Positions 1-9,207 are shown, counted from the first letter of the stretch. The stretch: 64,000 bases of DNA from Celeribacter baekdonensis (GCF_003047105.1 NZ_CP028475.1:992001-1056000), one strand, 5' to 3'. Notes: generated by a model from the letters alone, not told the origin. Numbers and translations: made by a program.

Positions 1-1
1 C

Positions 2-628
2 GCGATCCTCGAAGGCAAAGCCGGTCTGGGTCTTTTGGACAGCTACACCACCGAGCGCGTCGAGCATGCGAAACACTACATCAACTTCTCGCAGGACCTC
101 GGCAAGATCATCTGTATCGCCGATGATGACGAGGCCGCGAAACGCGACGATGTGATGAAGAAAGAGCTGGCCGAGCGCAATTTCACCCCGGTGCCGACCG
201 ACATTTGTCACCTCGGCGAAGGTGTGTGGTGCGATGCCTCCGCGCATGCCGGTGAGCTGTCCGTGCAAGGCGTCGTCGAAGCCAACGGCAAGCGCGACCG
301 TTTCGATCAGGCCGTGGGTCAGGGCTGGGTGCTCGTCGGGTATGAAACCGATCCGGTGTCTGCTCTGAGCGAAGAACAGCGCGCGCAGCTTGCCCAGATC
401 GAAGGTTTCGGCACCCAAATTTGCGCCCCTGGCGGTAGCTGCGACGTGATCGACGTCGAAGGCACCTACAAGAATTGGCTCACCGATATCGATGCGAAAT
501 ATGTGCTGATCCGTCCGGATTTCTATGTTGCACTGACCGCCAAAACACCACAAGAGTTGCAGTCCCGCTTCGACAAGGTGATGGCGGCCTACGACCTGCT
601 TCCGACACCTGAAATGGCGGCGGAGTGA
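2..628 (+). CDS. FAD-dependent aromatic hydroxylase, C-terminal part (5' end outside window)
   Basis: The reading frame is open from the first bases, so the gene begins outside the window; the TTG at 35 is internal. What is visible (about 208 residues) resembles the C-terminal region of class A flavin monooxygenases of the MhpA/phenol hydroxylase/resorcinol hydroxylase type, including the terminal thioredoxin-like domain with YVLIRPDFYVAL near its end. The FAD-binding GxGxxG region is missing because of the window edge. It lies 3 nt before a maleylacetate reductase gene and upstream of a hydroxyquinol dioxygenase gene, so hydroxylation of a resorcinol-type ring to hydroxyquinol is the likely role. 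The family is fairly clear; the substrate is inferred from neighbours only. Confidence 0.7.
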   Translation, partial: AILEGKAGLGLLDSYTTERVEHAKHYINFSQDLGKIICIADDDEAAKRDDVMKKELAERNFTPVPTDICHLGEGVWCDASAHAGELSVQGVVEANGKRDRFDQAVGQGWVLVGYETDPVSALSEEQRAQLAQIEGFGTQICAPGGSCDVIDVEGTYKNWLTDIDAKYVLIRPDFYVALTAKTPQELQSRFDKVMAAYDLLPTPEMAAE

Positions 629-631
629 ACG

Positions 632-1693
632 ATGCTTCAGCCGTTCACCTGCACCCTGAACCCCGCCCGGATCATTTTTGGTCCGGGAAAATTGGCCGAA
701 GTCGCGAATGAAATTGTCGGGCAGCACTGCCGCAAGGCACTGATCCTTTCCACGCCCTTTCAACAACAGGATGCCGAAAAACTCAGCGAGGCCCTGGGCT
801 ATGTCTCGGCGGGCGTCTTTGCCGAAGCGGCCATGCACACGCCAGTGGATTTGACAGAAAAAGCGCTTGCGGCGTTCGAGGCAAGCGGTGCCGATTGTGT
901 TCTCTCATTGGGTGGCGGCTCCACCATCGGACTGGGCAAGGCGATTGCCTATCGTAACGACTGCCCTCAGATCGTGGTGGCGACGACCTATGCCGGATCG
1001 GAAGTGACCCCCATCCTCGGGCAAACCGAGAACGGCGTCAAAACCACCGTGCGCGATGCCTCGATCTTGCCGGAGGTCGTGATTTACGATCCCGAGTTGA
1101 CGCTTGGATTGCCCGTCGGCATGTCGGTCACCTCGGGAATGAATGCAATGGCGCACGCGGTCGAGGGCATCTATGCCCAGGATCGCAACCCGATTGCCTC
1201 GATGATGGCCGTCGACGGTGTCCGGGCCTTACGCGATGCGCTACCGGCGATCGTCAAGGACCCGAAGAACCGCGTGGCACGCGGCGAGGCGCTCTACGGC
1301 GCTTGGCTCTGCGGCACGGTTCTGGGCTCCGTCGGCATGGCGCTGCACCACAAACTTTGTCACACGCTGGGCGGCTCTTTTGATCTGCCCCATGCGGACA
1401 CCCACACCATCATGCTGCCCCACACCGCCGCCTATAACGCTGAGGCGGCTGGTGAGGCGATGAAGCCCCTCGCTGATCTCTTCGGTGGCGACATCGGGGG
1501 CGGGCTCTGGGATTTCGCCAAATCGCTTGGCGCTCCCATGGCTTTGAAAGACCTCGGCACAACAGAGGCAGATATGGACCGTGCCGCAGAGATCGCGGTC
1601 AAGAATCCATACTGGAACCCGCGCCCTGTGGAGAAGGACGCGATCCGGGCTTTGCTGCAACGCGCTTGGGAGGGGGCTCGCCCGCAAAGCTGA
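632..1693 (+). CDS. Maleylacetate reductase (iron-containing alcohol dehydrogenase family)
   Basis: A 353-residue protein, the usual length for maleylacetate reductases. It shows the dinucleotide-binding glycine motif GGGSTIGLGKAIAYR (about residues 93-107) and the histidine-rich second half of the family (HAVEGIYAQ, HHKLCHTLGGSFDLPHADTH). These enzymes reduce maleylacetate to 3-oxoadipate with NAD(P)H in the cytoplasm, the step after intradiol cleavage of hydroxyquinol. The gene starts 3 nt after the upstream hydroxylase and is followed by a transporter operon and the cleaving dioxygenase, so the pathway is coherent. General iron-type alcohol dehydrogenases are the alternative but lack this context. 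Confidence 0.85.
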   Translation: MLQPFTCTLNPARIIFGPGKLAEVANEIVGQHCRKALILSTPFQQQDAEKLSEALGYVSAGVFAEAAMHTPVDLTEKALAAFEASGADCVLSLGGGSTIGLGKAIAYRNDCPQIVVATTYAGSEVTPILGQTENGVKTTVRDASILPEVVIYDPELTLGLPVGMSVTSGMNAMAHAVEGIYAQDRNPIASMMAVDGVRALRDALPAIVKDPKNRVARGEALYGAWLCGTVLGSVGMALHHKLCHTLGGSFDLPHADTHTIMLPHTAAYNAEAAGEAMKPLADLFGGDIGGGLWDFAKSLGAPMALKDLGTTEADMDRAAEIAVKNPYWNPRPVEKDAIRALLQRAWEGARPQS

Positions 1694-1722
1694 AACATAA
1701 AAATGCATCTTAGGGAGGAAAT

Positions 1723-2994
1723 ATGATGCTTACACGACGCACAGTACTCAAAACCGGGCTGGCCGCCGCCGCGACCAGCACCCTTGCCATGCCGGCGCTG
1801 GCCAAAGGCACCAAGGTCAAAATCGGCTATGTCAGCCCGCAATCCGGCCCGCTTTCGGCGTTCTCAGAAGCTGACGATTACATGATCAAACGCTTCCTTG
1901 AGACCGCGACGGCGCAAGGTCTCGACGTGGAAGTGGTGGTCAAGGACAGCCAATCGAACCCGAACCGCGCCGCCGAAGTGGCCCGCGAGCTGATCGTGCG
2001 TGATGAGGTAAATCTGATCTGCGTGGCCTCGACGCCCGAGACCACGAACCCCGTCTGCACCATCGCCGAAAGCGAAGAGATCCCAGTGATCTCGTCGGTC
2101 GCACCGTGGCAGCCGTGGTTCATCGGTCAGCAAGGCAACCCGAACGATCCGGGCAGCTGGCAGGAATTCGATTACGTTTACCATTTCTTCTGGGGACTGG
2201 AGGACAATGTCTCGACCTTCATCAACATGTGGGACCGTCTCGACACCAACAAGGTCGTCGGCGCGCTTTGGCCGAATGACGGCGATGGCAATGCCTGGTC
2301 CGCCGATGTAGGGATGCCGCCTGCGGCTGCGGCTGCCGGGTATAACCTGATTGATCCGGGCCGGTATCAGAACCTGACCGACGATTTCTCCGCACAGATC
2401 AACGCGTTTAAAAACGGCGGTGCCGAGATTTTCACCGGCATTCCGATCCCGCCAGATTTCACCACCTTCTGGACCCAGGCGCGGCAACAGGGCTTTACCC
2501 CGAAAGTCGCCTCTGTGGCGAAGGCGCTTTTGTTCCCCGAGAGCGTGCAGCAGCTTGGCGATCTGGCGCATAACCTGTCCTGCGAAGTCTATTGGACGCC
2601 CGAGTTCCCCTACGCCTCCTCGCTCACCGGCGAAAGCAACAGCGATCTCGCCGCAGGCTTCGAGGCCGCCGCAGGCCGTCAGTGGACCCAGCCGGTGGGC
2701 TTTACCCATGCGCTTTTCGAGGTGGCCGCCGATGCGATCAAACGCGCGGGCGATCCGACCGATGGCGACGATCTGGCCGAGGCGATTGCCGCGACCAATC
2801 TCGACACCGTTGTGGGCAACATCGCCTGGGGCAAGGACAACCTGCCGCCGTTTGCCCAGAAAAACGTGGCCAAAACCCCGCTCGTCGGCGGTCAGTGGCG
2901 ACGTCAGGATGACGGCTCTTTCGATCTGATCATCGTCGAGAACGGCAATGCACCCGATATCCCGCTCGGCGGCGAAATCGAAGCGCTGGCCTAA
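1723..2994 (+). CDS. ABC transporter periplasmic substrate-binding protein (LivK type)
   Basis: A 423-residue type 1 periplasmic binding protein. The N-terminus has a twin-arginine signal (TRRTVLK followed by a hydrophobic Ala-rich stretch ending ALAKG, about residues 1-28), so Tat export is likely. The mature part begins VKIGYVSPQSGPLSAFSEAD, typical of LivK-like receptors. AGGGAGG lies just upstream; ATG at 1723 or the adjacent ATG at 1726 could serve, the latter giving better spacing. It is followed by two ATPase and two permease genes of the same class, completing an importer. Placement inside an aromatic degradation cluster suggests an aromatic acid ligand rather than an amino acid; that is inference. 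Confidence 0.85.
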   Translation: MMLTRRTVLKTGLAAAATSTLAMPALAKGTKVKIGYVSPQSGPLSAFSEADDYMIKRFLETATAQGLDVEVVVKDSQSNPNRAAEVARELIVRDEVNLICVASTPETTNPVCTIAESEEIPVISSVAPWQPWFIGQQGNPNDPGSWQEFDYVYHFFWGLEDNVSTFINMWDRLDTNKVVGALWPNDGDGNAWSADVGMPPAAAAAGYNLIDPGRYQNLTDDFSAQINAFKNGGAEIFTGIPIPPDFTTFWTQARQQGFTPKVASVAKALLFPESVQQLGDLAHNLSCEVYWTPEFPYASSLTGESNSDLAAGFEAAAGRQWTQPVGFTHALFEVAADAIKRAGDPTDGDDLAEAIAATNLDTVVGNIAWGKDNLPPFAQKNVAKTPLVGGQWRRQDDGSFDLIIVENGNAPDIPLGGEIEALA

Positions 2995-3053
2995 CAGTTC
3001 CTCCCGGGTGGGCGCACAACCTCGTGCGTCCGCCTCGGGGAGAGAGGGAAAAC

Positions 3054-3773
3054 ATGAGCATTCTGTCACTTCAAAACGTGTCGAAAAGCTTCGGCGCCTT
3101 GAAGGTCACGGATGATGTCAGCTTTGACCTCGCCGCGGGCGAGGCGCTTGGTATCATCGGGCCGAACGGTGCGGGCAAGTCGACCTTGTTCAACCTGATC
3201 ACCGGCAATATTGCCGTGGATCAGGGCACCATTACTCTGGACGGGCGCGACGTGACGCGCCAGCCCCCAATGGCGCGGGTGGCGGCGGGCATTGGCCGGT
3301 CGTTCCAGATCCCGCAGCCGTTCACCCATCTGTCGGTCTTCGAGAACCTTCTGGTCGCGGCCAATTTCGGCGGCGGACATCACGGCTCGGAAGCCGGGGA
3401 TTTCGCGATGGATATCCTGTCGCGCACCGGTCTTGCAGCCGAGGCTGATCTGGTGTCCGGCGGGCTGTCCCTGTTGCAGCGTAAACGCCTCGAGTTGGCC
3501 CGCGCCATGGCCACCTCGCCCAAAGTCATCCTGTTGGACGAGATCGCGGGCGGTCTGACCGAAGGCGAATGTCACGCGCTGGTCGACACCATCAAGGGCA
3601 TCCACGCCGAAGGCACCGCGATCATCTGGATCGAGCATGTGCTGCACGCGCTCAACTCCGTGGTCGAACGCCTCATGGTGCTGGATTTCGGCAAGAACCT
3701 GATGATCGGGGAGCCCTCCGTGGTGATGGAAGCACCTCAAGTCAAAGAGATTTATTTGGGGATCGAGATATGA
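3054..3773 (+). CDS. ABC transporter ATP-binding protein (LivG type)
   Basis: A 239-residue ATPase of the branched-chain amino acid importer class. Visible motifs are Walker [10 protein letters not shown], a degenerate signature [16 protein letters not shown] in place of LSGGQ, Walker [12 protein letters not shown], and the switch histidine in [13 protein letters not shown] 3054 is chosen because GAGAGGG precedes it; an in-frame start at 3024 lies upstream of that site. The stop overlaps the next start by 4 nt (ATGA), so translation is probably coupled. It pairs with the following LivF-type ATPase to power the importer whose receptor is encoded just upstream. Confidence 0.88.
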   Translation: MSILSLQNVSKSFGALKVTDDVSFDLAAGEALGIIGPNGAGKSTLFNLITGNIAVDQGTITLDGRDVTRQPPMARVAAGIGRSFQIPQPFTHLSVFENLLVAANFGGGHHGSEAGDFAMDILSRTGLAAEADLVSGGLSLLQRKRLELARAMATSPKVILLDEIAGGLTEGECHALVDTIKGIHAEGTAIIWIEHVLHALNSVVERLMVLDFGKNLMIGEPSVVMEAPQVKEIYLGIEI

Positions 3774-4480
3774 GCACACTTCTGGAAACCCAAGGCCTGA
3801 CCGCCTTCTACAGCGATTTTCAGGCGCTGTTCGGTGTCGATATCAAGATCGACAAGGGCGAGACCATCGCCATCATCGGCGCCAATGGCGCGGGCAAAAC
3901 CACCTTGATGCGGGCGATCACCGGACTGTTGTCCTCCGACCCGGAGGCGATCCGTTTCGACGGTGCTGCCATCGGCGCTCTGCCGTCCTGGGCGGTGATC
4001 GACAAGGGCATTTCGATGGTGCCGGAGGGGCGCAAGCTGTTTCCGTCCCTGACCGTCGAAGAGAACCTGATGATCGGCGCGCACAAACGCACGGGCAATG
4101 GCTATTGGACGCTGGAGCGGATCTACGAGATGTTCCCGATCCTGCGCGAGCGCAAGGACAATCCCGGCACAGCTTTGTCGGGCGGCCAGCAACAGATGGT
4201 CGCCATCGGCCGCGCGCTGATGTCCAACCCGGAGCTGCTTTTGTGCGACGAGATCAGCCTCGGCCTCGCCCCCGTCATCATCAACGACATCTACGCCGCC
4301 TTCCCGCAAATTCGCGAAAGCGGCACCTCGATCATCGTCGTGGAACAGGACATCTCGCGCGCCCTCAAGGTCGCCGACCGTGTCTATTGCATGATGGAAG
4401 GCCGCGTGACGCTGCAAGGCCGTCCCGACGCGCTTGACCGCTCTGCCATCCACGACGCCTATTTCGGAGTATCCGCATGA
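3770..4480 (+). CDS. ABC transporter ATP-binding protein (LivF type)
   Basis: A 236-residue ATPase with Walker A GANGAGKTT, a canonical signature LSGGQQQMVAIGRAL and Walker B LLLCDEISLGL, typical of LivF. The start ATG at 3770 overlaps the livG-type stop by 4 nt, and its own end overlaps the permease start at 4477 by 4 nt. LivF-type proteins form the heterodimeric ATPase with LivG-type proteins on the cytoplasmic side of the membrane. A start at 3569 in the same frame would run through livG and is not credible. Confidence 0.88.
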   Translation: MSTLLETQGLTAFYSDFQALFGVDIKIDKGETIAIIGANGAGKTTLMRAITGLLSSDPEAIRFDGAAIGALPSWAVIDKGISMVPEGRKLFPSLTVEENLMIGAHKRTGNGYWTLERIYEMFPILRERKDNPGTALSGGQQQMVAIGRALMSNPELLLCDEISLGLAPVIINDIYAAFPQIRESGTSIIVVEQDISRALKVADRVYCMMEGRVTLQGRPDALDRSAIHDAYFGVSA

Positions 4481-5340
4481 TCTGGATCGACACCCTCGTG
4501 CAGGGCATCCTGCTGGGCGGTCTCTACGCCCTTTTCGCCGCCGGTCTGAGCCTCGTTTTCGGGATCATGCGACTGGTCAACCTGGCCCATGGCGATCTCA
4601 TCGTTCTGGGTGCCTTTCTCATCCTCGTGGCCACCACGGTTCTGGGCATCCACCCGTTCCTCGCGGTGCTGATCGCCGCTCCCATCATGTTCGCGCTCGG
4701 CTGGGCGCTGCAGACCTTGGTTCTCAACAAGGTGCTGGGCGACGACATCCTGCCGCCGCTTCTGGTGACCTTCGGCCTGTCGGTCGTGATCCAGAACGGT
4801 CTGCTCGAAGGCTTCTCCGCCGACAGCCAAAAGCTCTCCGCCGGTCCGATCGAAGCGGCTTCTCTGGATCTCGGCTTCACCACGGTGGGCGTCATGCCTC
4901 TTATGACGCTGGCCTCCGCCGTCGCCGTGATCTTTGGCCTCAACCAGTTGTTCTACCGCACCAAACTGGGCCGCGCCTTCCGCGCCACCTCCGACGATGC
5001 GGTGACCGCCGGTCTCATGGGCATCCGCCCGCAGAACGTCTTTGCCATCGCCACCGGCATCGCTCTGGTCGTCGCCACCATCGCCGCGCTCTATCTGGGC
5101 ATCCGCGCCAATTTCGACCCGTCGATCGGGCCGGCGCGCCTGCTCTATGCGTTTGAGGCCGTGATCATCGGCGGGCTCGGCTCGCTCTGGGGCACCCTCG
5201 CCGGCGGCATCGTCATCGGTGTGGCCCAGGCGCTTGGCGCCGCGATCAATCCCGAATGGCAAATCCTGGCAGGGCATGTCGCCTTTGTCGTCATCCTGTT
5301 GATCCGTCCGCGCGGGCTTTTCCCGCGGGCTTATGATTGA
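4477..5340 (+). CDS. ABC transporter permease (LivH type)
   Basis: A 287-residue inner-membrane permease with the LivH family N-terminus (GILLGGLYALFAAGLSLVFG) and several hydrophobic segments. The C-terminal half has the conserved cytoplasmic loop followed by EAVIIGGLGSLWGTLAGGI. The gene overlaps livF by 4 nt and its end touches the second permease gene. It forms the translocation channel with the LivM-type protein. Substrate cannot be read from the sequence; the surrounding catabolic genes suggest an aromatic compound. Confidence 0.87.
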   Translation: MIWIDTLVQGILLGGLYALFAAGLSLVFGIMRLVNLAHGDLIVLGAFLILVATTVLGIHPFLAVLIAAPIMFALGWALQTLVLNKVLGDDILPPLLVTFGLSVVIQNGLLEGFSADSQKLSAGPIEAASLDLGFTTVGVMPLMTLASAVAVIFGLNQLFYRTKLGRAFRATSDDAVTAGLMGIRPQNVFAIATGIALVVATIAALYLGIRANFDPSIGPARLLYAFEAVIIGGLGSLWGTLAGGIVIGVAQALGAAINPEWQILAGHVAFVVILLIRPRGLFPRAYD

Positions 5341-5350
5341 GGGCCGATCC

Positions 5351-6387
5351 ATGACCACTCAGAACTCTTCTATCCTCGCCCGTCTCGCCTTTGGCCTGAT
5401 CGTCATCGCGTTAATCTTTGTCCCCATCGTCGGCTCGCGCGCGCTGGTGCAGGACCTCTTCATGGTGATGACCATGCTGGTGTTGGCGCTCAACTGGAAC
5501 ATGCTCGCGGGCTTTGCAGGCCTTGTGTCGGTGGGCCAGCAGGCCTTCGTCGGCATCGGCGCCTATGCCATGTTCGCCGCCGTCATCCTCTGGGGCATCG
5601 ACCCGGTGTTCGGCATCCTCATCGGCGGTGTCGCGGCCCTGTTGCTGGCGATCCCGATGGCGTTTTTCTCCTTCCGCCTCAACGGTGCCTATTTCGCCAT
5701 CGGCACATGGGTCGTGGCCGAGATCACGCGGTTGATCATGGCGCAATGGCAGGCGCTTGGCGGCGGCACCGGCACCTCGCTTCCGAAAGGCACCACCAAG
5801 GAAATGATCGGCGTCGAGTTCACCAAGAACCTCATCGGCGGCTCATCCTCGGCGGCGGCGGATGCGGTGACCTATTGGCTGGCGATGTGGCTGGCGCTGG
5901 TGACGCTGGTCGCGGGCTACCTGTTCCTGCGCTCGCGCATGGGGCTCGGCCTGCAGGCGATCCGCGACAACACGGAGGCCGCGCGCTCGGTCGGGGTTGA
6001 TCCGGTAAAGCTCAAGGCGCTTGTGTTCCTTCTGACCGCTTTCGGCACCGGGGTCTGTGGCGCGCTCCTGTTCATCCAGATCACCCGCGTCACCCCGAAG
6101 CCGCCTTCTCCGTCGTCGATTGGACCGCTTTCGTGATCTTCATCACCGTCATCGGCGGCATCGGCACCCTGCCGGGTCCGATCATTGGCGTCATCGTGTT
6201 CTACGCCCTGCAACGCCTGCTTTCCGATTACGGCACGCTCTATCTCATCGTCCTCGGCCTGATCGGCATTTCCATCATGCTCTTCGCCCGTCGCGGCCTC
6301 TGGGGATTGTTCACCGACCGAACCGGCATCGAGCTGCTGCCGCTGCGCCACAAGGCGCCGCGGCCCCGCAAACACGCACAATCATAA
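5351..6387 (+). pseudogene. ABC transporter permease (LivM type), interrupted by a 1-nt frameshift
   Basis: Codons 5351-6096 encode the LivM N-terminal and middle part (LALNWNMLAGFAGLVSVGQQ and the loop with AIRDNTEAARSVGVDP). The frame then runs to a stop at 6134-6136. The expected continuation, VVDWTAFVIFITVIGGIGT, lies in another frame and runs to 6387. Adding one G in the run around 6094-6098 gives TRVTPEAAFSVVDWTAFVIF, a normal LivM sequence, so a single base is missing. Whether this is a true mutation or an assembly error cannot be told. GAGG upstream favours ATG 5351; ATG 5333, overlapping the livH stop, is also possible. Without this permease the importer would not work. Confidence 0.8.
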
Positions 6388-6416
6388 GCTTGGCATAAGA
6401 TTGGAAAGGACGTCAC

Positions 6417-7259
6417 ATGACTAAATATTTTACTGAGGAAGGCTCTGTTGAGGCCGTGAACGCGCGGATGCGCGGTGAGGTGGAACCCCGCCTCAAAGAG
6501 ATCATGGCCTGCCTCGTCAAGCACCTGCACGAGTTTGCCAAGGAAACCGAGCTGACCCAGGAAGAATGGGATATCGGCATCGAATTTCTGACCAAAACCG
6601 GCCAGATCTGTTCCGAAGAGCGTCAGGAATACATCCTCTTGTCCGACGTTCTGGGCTTTTCCATGCTCGTCGATGCGATCAACAACCGCCGCCCGGCCGG
6701 GGCCACCGAGAACACTGTCTTCGGCCCCTTCCACGTCGCCGACGCGCCGATCCGTGAGATGGGCGAATGCATCTCGCTTGATGGCAAAGGTGAGCTCTGC
6801 CTCTACGAGGGCCGCGTCGTCGATCTGCACGGCGAGCCGATCAAAGGCGCCTGCGTCGATGCCTGGTCCGACAATGCCGAAGGCTTCTACGACGTGCAGC
6901 AGCCCGACATCCAGCCCAAATGGAACAACCGTGGCCGCTTCATCACCGGCGCGGATGGCGTCTATAAATTCGTCGGCATCAAACCGGTGAGCTACCCCAT
7001 CCCAGATGACGGCCCCGTTGGAAAGATGCTGGGCCAGATCGGGCGTCACCCCTATCGCCCCGCCCATATGCACTTCATGGTCACCGCCCCAAACTTCCAG
7101 ACCATCGTCACACACACCTTCGTCGGAGATGACGAATACATCAATGACGACACCGTCTTCGGCGTCAAAGAGACCCTCGTCGCGCCCTTCGAGCATATCA
7201 AAGACGAAACCGAATGGCGCTGCCCGTTCGACTTCGTGATGGTCGAGAAAAAGGACTAA
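6417..7259 (+). CDS. Hydroxyquinol 1,2-dioxygenase (intradiol ring cleavage)
   Basis: A 280-residue non-haem Fe(III) dioxygenase. The four expected iron ligands are visible: Tyr158 (EGFYDVQ), Tyr193 (PVSYPIP), His217 and His219 (RPAHMHF). The N-terminal helical dimerisation domain (residues 1 to about 95) is that of the catechol/hydroxyquinol dioxygenase group. Hydroxyquinol enzymes open 1,2,4-trihydroxybenzene to maleylacetate, and a maleylacetate reductase gene lies in the same cluster, which favours this over catechol 1,2-dioxygenase. AAAGGA precedes the start. The gene follows the importer after 29 nt and probably belongs to the same transcript. Confidence 0.87.
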   Translation: MTKYFTEEGSVEAVNARMRGEVEPRLKEIMACLVKHLHEFAKETELTQEEWDIGIEFLTKTGQICSEERQEYILLSDVLGFSMLVDAINNRRPAGATENTVFGPFHVADAPIREMGECISLDGKGELCLYEGRVVDLHGEPIKGACVDAWSDNAEGFYDVQQPDIQPKWNNRGRFITGADGVYKFVGIKPVSYPIPDDGPVGKMLGQIGRHPYRPAHMHFMVTAPNFQTIVTHTFVGDDEYINDDTVFGVKETLVAPFEHIKDETEWRCPFDFVMVEKKD

Positions 7260-7263
7260 GCCG

Positions 7264-7596
7264 ATGCCGTTGATGAAGCTCTACGTAGATCAAAACCAGC
7301 CCGAGAGCGTGAAAACCGCCCTCAAAGGCGCGATGTCGGACCTGCGGGCGCTGGTTTGCGGGCGTCTCGATGTGCCGCTAGCGGCGGCGCATCTGGCGCT
7401 GATCGAACATATCGGTCTGCCGGATCAGCCGCAGATCAACATCGAGATCAAATATTTGGGCCGCGAAGACCGCACTGAGGACAAAATCCGCAGTGTTGGT
7501 GCGGAGATCCGAGACAAGGTCGCAGGGCTCAGCGGGATCACACCCGCGGTGCGCATGGCGATGCTGCGGCCCGAAGAATATGCTGCGCTTAAATAA
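7264..7596 (+). CDS. Small tautomerase-like protein, function unknown
   Basis: A 110-residue cytoplasmic protein starting 4 nt after the dioxygenase stop, so probably co-transcribed. It begins Met-Pro, which would leave Pro1 after Met removal as in tautomerase superfamily enzymes, and the alternation of a short strand (MKLYVDQ), helix and second strand (HLALIEHIGL) also fits that fold. If so, it could handle keto-enol isomers of maleylacetate or a related ring-cleavage product. The similarity is weak by eye and a role is inferred only from position. Confidence 0.5.
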   Translation: MPLMKLYVDQNQPESVKTALKGAMSDLRALVCGRLDVPLAAAHLALIEHIGLPDQPQINIEIKYLGREDRTEDKIRSVGAEIRDKVAGLSGITPAVRMAMLRPEEYAALK

Positions 7597-7972
7597 CTGC
7601 ATGAGCCTCGGAACGGAACCGCTCTACTCCGGGGCTCCAATCGCTCAAGCAAAGTTTTTTCAACCAGTTTGTGTAGTTCTTCTTCAAGCCTCCGAACCAT
7701 TTCGTGGCTTACATACATTCCACCTCGGAGGAATAAATCTTTGACGTTTCGAAGCGAAAATGGAATGCGAACGTAGAGCACCGCTGCCGAACGGATGATT
7801 TCCGGTCAGGTATCAAAGAGCAGTCTCTCGATCCTGCCCATTCGGTTGCAGCCATTCTTCAGGAGTTGAACATTTTTCGTCCACATCCCATCGTGAGCCG
7901 CAATTTGACATTGCCAATTCGCTTGAGAAAAAGGTTCTCTTCTCTAGAACAATATGAGTTTTTCTCGTTCTG
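7597..7972. other. Intergenic stretch with an IS remnant
   Basis: About 375 bases between the catabolic operon and the Crp/Fnr gene. The only recognisable content is a decayed IS6-type transposase fragment on the minus strand (see 7689-7805). No intact gene, terminator hairpin or clear operator was seen in the rest. Confidence 0.5.
7689..7805 (-). pseudogene. IS6-family transposase fragment
   Basis: Minus-strand translation gives PEIIRSAAVLYVRIPFSL followed by RNVKDLFLRGGMYVSHEMVRR, which matches the N-terminal region of IS6/IS26-type transposases (family pattern PEII..AVWLYxRFxLSxRDVEDLLxERGxxVSxETVRRW). A stop codon lies just before PEII and the match is lost after MVRR, so only about 40 codons remain. 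The DDE catalytic domain is absent. This is a dead remnant and marks past mobile-element activity at the island edge. Confidence 0.6.
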
Positions 7973-8524
7973 ATGAGACCAACCGTGAAAGCGCCGACCT
8001 ACATCACACGCGTTCTGAACGACTTTCCCGATCATCGGGACTTGCAACGGCGCCAGACGCTGCTTTTGCAGGGCGATGTCAGCCGCCATGCCTATTACAT
8101 CGAAAGCGGATGCCTGCGGCTCTGCTATAATGACGACGGCAATGACATCACCGTGCAATTCTTCCAGCCCGGAGAGATCGTCGCCTCTCTGGAAAGCTTC
8201 CTGAAAGGCGAACCGAGCCGTTTCGGCATCGAGGCGATCGTACCGAGCTCCGTGCGGGTGATCGACAAGGTCCGTTTTGAAGAGCATATGAACGCGTCCG
8301 GAAGCCTGCGGGACTTTTTGTTCGAGGCGCTGCTGACGCGGCTTTCGGATTACCAGACCCTGTTTCTCAACCGGATCATGGAGAGCCCGGAGAAACGCTA
8401 CCGCCATCTGCTGGCGCAAAATCCCGCGCTGTTCGAGATCGTGCCACAGCATTATATTGCCTCGTTCCTTGGCGTGACCCCTGTCTCTCTGAGCAGAATT
8501 CGCAAAAAAGTCGAGGAATCTTAA
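7973..8524 (+). CDS. Crp/Fnr-family transcriptional regulator
   Basis: A 183-residue protein with an N-terminal cyclic-nucleotide-binding-type barrel (LLLQGDVSRHAYYIESGCLRL, VQFFQPGEIVASLESFLKGE) and a short C-terminal helix-turn-helix ending IASFLGVTPVSLSRIRKKV. No cysteine cluster of the FNR type is evident, so it is probably not an oxygen-sensing Fe-S FNR. Proteins of this small subgroup often sit beside a quinone or flavin reductase, as here (next gene 68 nt downstream). The gap to that gene contains the dyad ATATTG-N12-CAATAT, a possible operator; its use is not demonstrated. Confidence 0.8.
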   Translation: MRPTVKAPTYITRVLNDFPDHRDLQRRQTLLLQGDVSRHAYYIESGCLRLCYNDDGNDITVQFFQPGEIVASLESFLKGEPSRFGIEAIVPSSVRVIDKVRFEEHMNASGSLRDFLFEALLTRLSDYQTLFLNRIMESPEKRYRHLLAQNPALFEIVPQHYIASFLGVTPVSLSRIRKKVEES

Positions 8525-8592
8525 CAATCGATAACGCGCGGATATCCGGGCGCGCTCATATTGCACGCAAATTACCAATATCGGAGGCGATC

Positions 8593-9207
8593 ATGCGTGT
8601 ACTCGTTGTTTTCAATCACCCGTATAAGGGCAGTTTCTGTAATGCCATATTGACGTCCGTCCTCTCCGGTCTGGCGACCGGCGGACACGAGGCCGATCTC
8701 ATCCATCTCGACGATGACGGGTTCGACCCGGTGATGCGGGCCAAGGATCTCAAGGCCTTTGTCCTGGGATCAAAGGATCGCGATGCCGCAGCCGGGTTGA
8801 TCGATCCGCAGGCCGCCGATTACATTCGCCGCGCCGAACAGGCCGATCATATCATTTTCATCTTCCCGATCTGGTGGGAACTGATGCCGGCGCTGACCAA
8901 AGGCTTCATCGACAAGGTCGTCTTCCCCGGCTTCTTCTACGACTATACGCCGAGCAACAAGGGCATGATCAACCGGATGACCCAGCTCAAGGGCGTGACG
9001 ATGATCACCACCATGAACACGCCGGGTATCATTTATCGTCTGGTGTTTGGCAACGCGATCAAGAAAGCGCTCCTGCTCGGCACCTTCTGGAAAGTCGGGA
9101 TCAAGAACCGCAAATGGATCAGCTTTAATTACGTGAAATTTGTAAAACCGGAACGGCGTGAAAAATGGCTGTCAGATATCGAAGCGCGTATGCGTCGACT
9201 TTCTTGA
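8593..9207 (+). CDS. NAD(P)H-dependent flavin oxidoreductase (flavodoxin-like, NQO/KefF type)
   Basis: A 204-residue protein of the flavodoxin-like fold. The N-terminal strand-loop MRVLVVFNHPYKGSFCNAIL is the FMN/FAD phosphate loop of the quinone-reductase family, followed by ADHIIFIFPIWWELMPALTKG, the conserved WW segment near the flavin. GGAGGC precedes the ATG with good spacing. Such enzymes transfer two electrons from NAD(P)H to quinones. The Crp/Fnr-type gene directly upstream is a plausible regulator. Its substrate is unknown. Confidence 0.82.
   Translation: MRVLVVFNHPYKGSFCNAILTSVLSGLATGGHEADLIHLDDDGFDPVMRAKDLKAFVLGSKDRDAAAGLIDPQAADYIRRAEQADHIIFIFPIWWELMPALTKGFIDKVVFPGFFYDYTPSNKGMINRMTQLKGVTMITTMNTPGIIYRLVFGNAIKKALLLGTFWKVGIKNRKWISFNYVKFVKPERREKWLSDIEARMRRLS

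Noticed and set aside
1864..3069. 401-codon open frame on the minus strand opposite the substrate-binding protein gene
   Set aside because: It is a shadow of the real gene in high-G+C DNA; no family resemblance, and the plus frame has a Tat signal and a full receptor.
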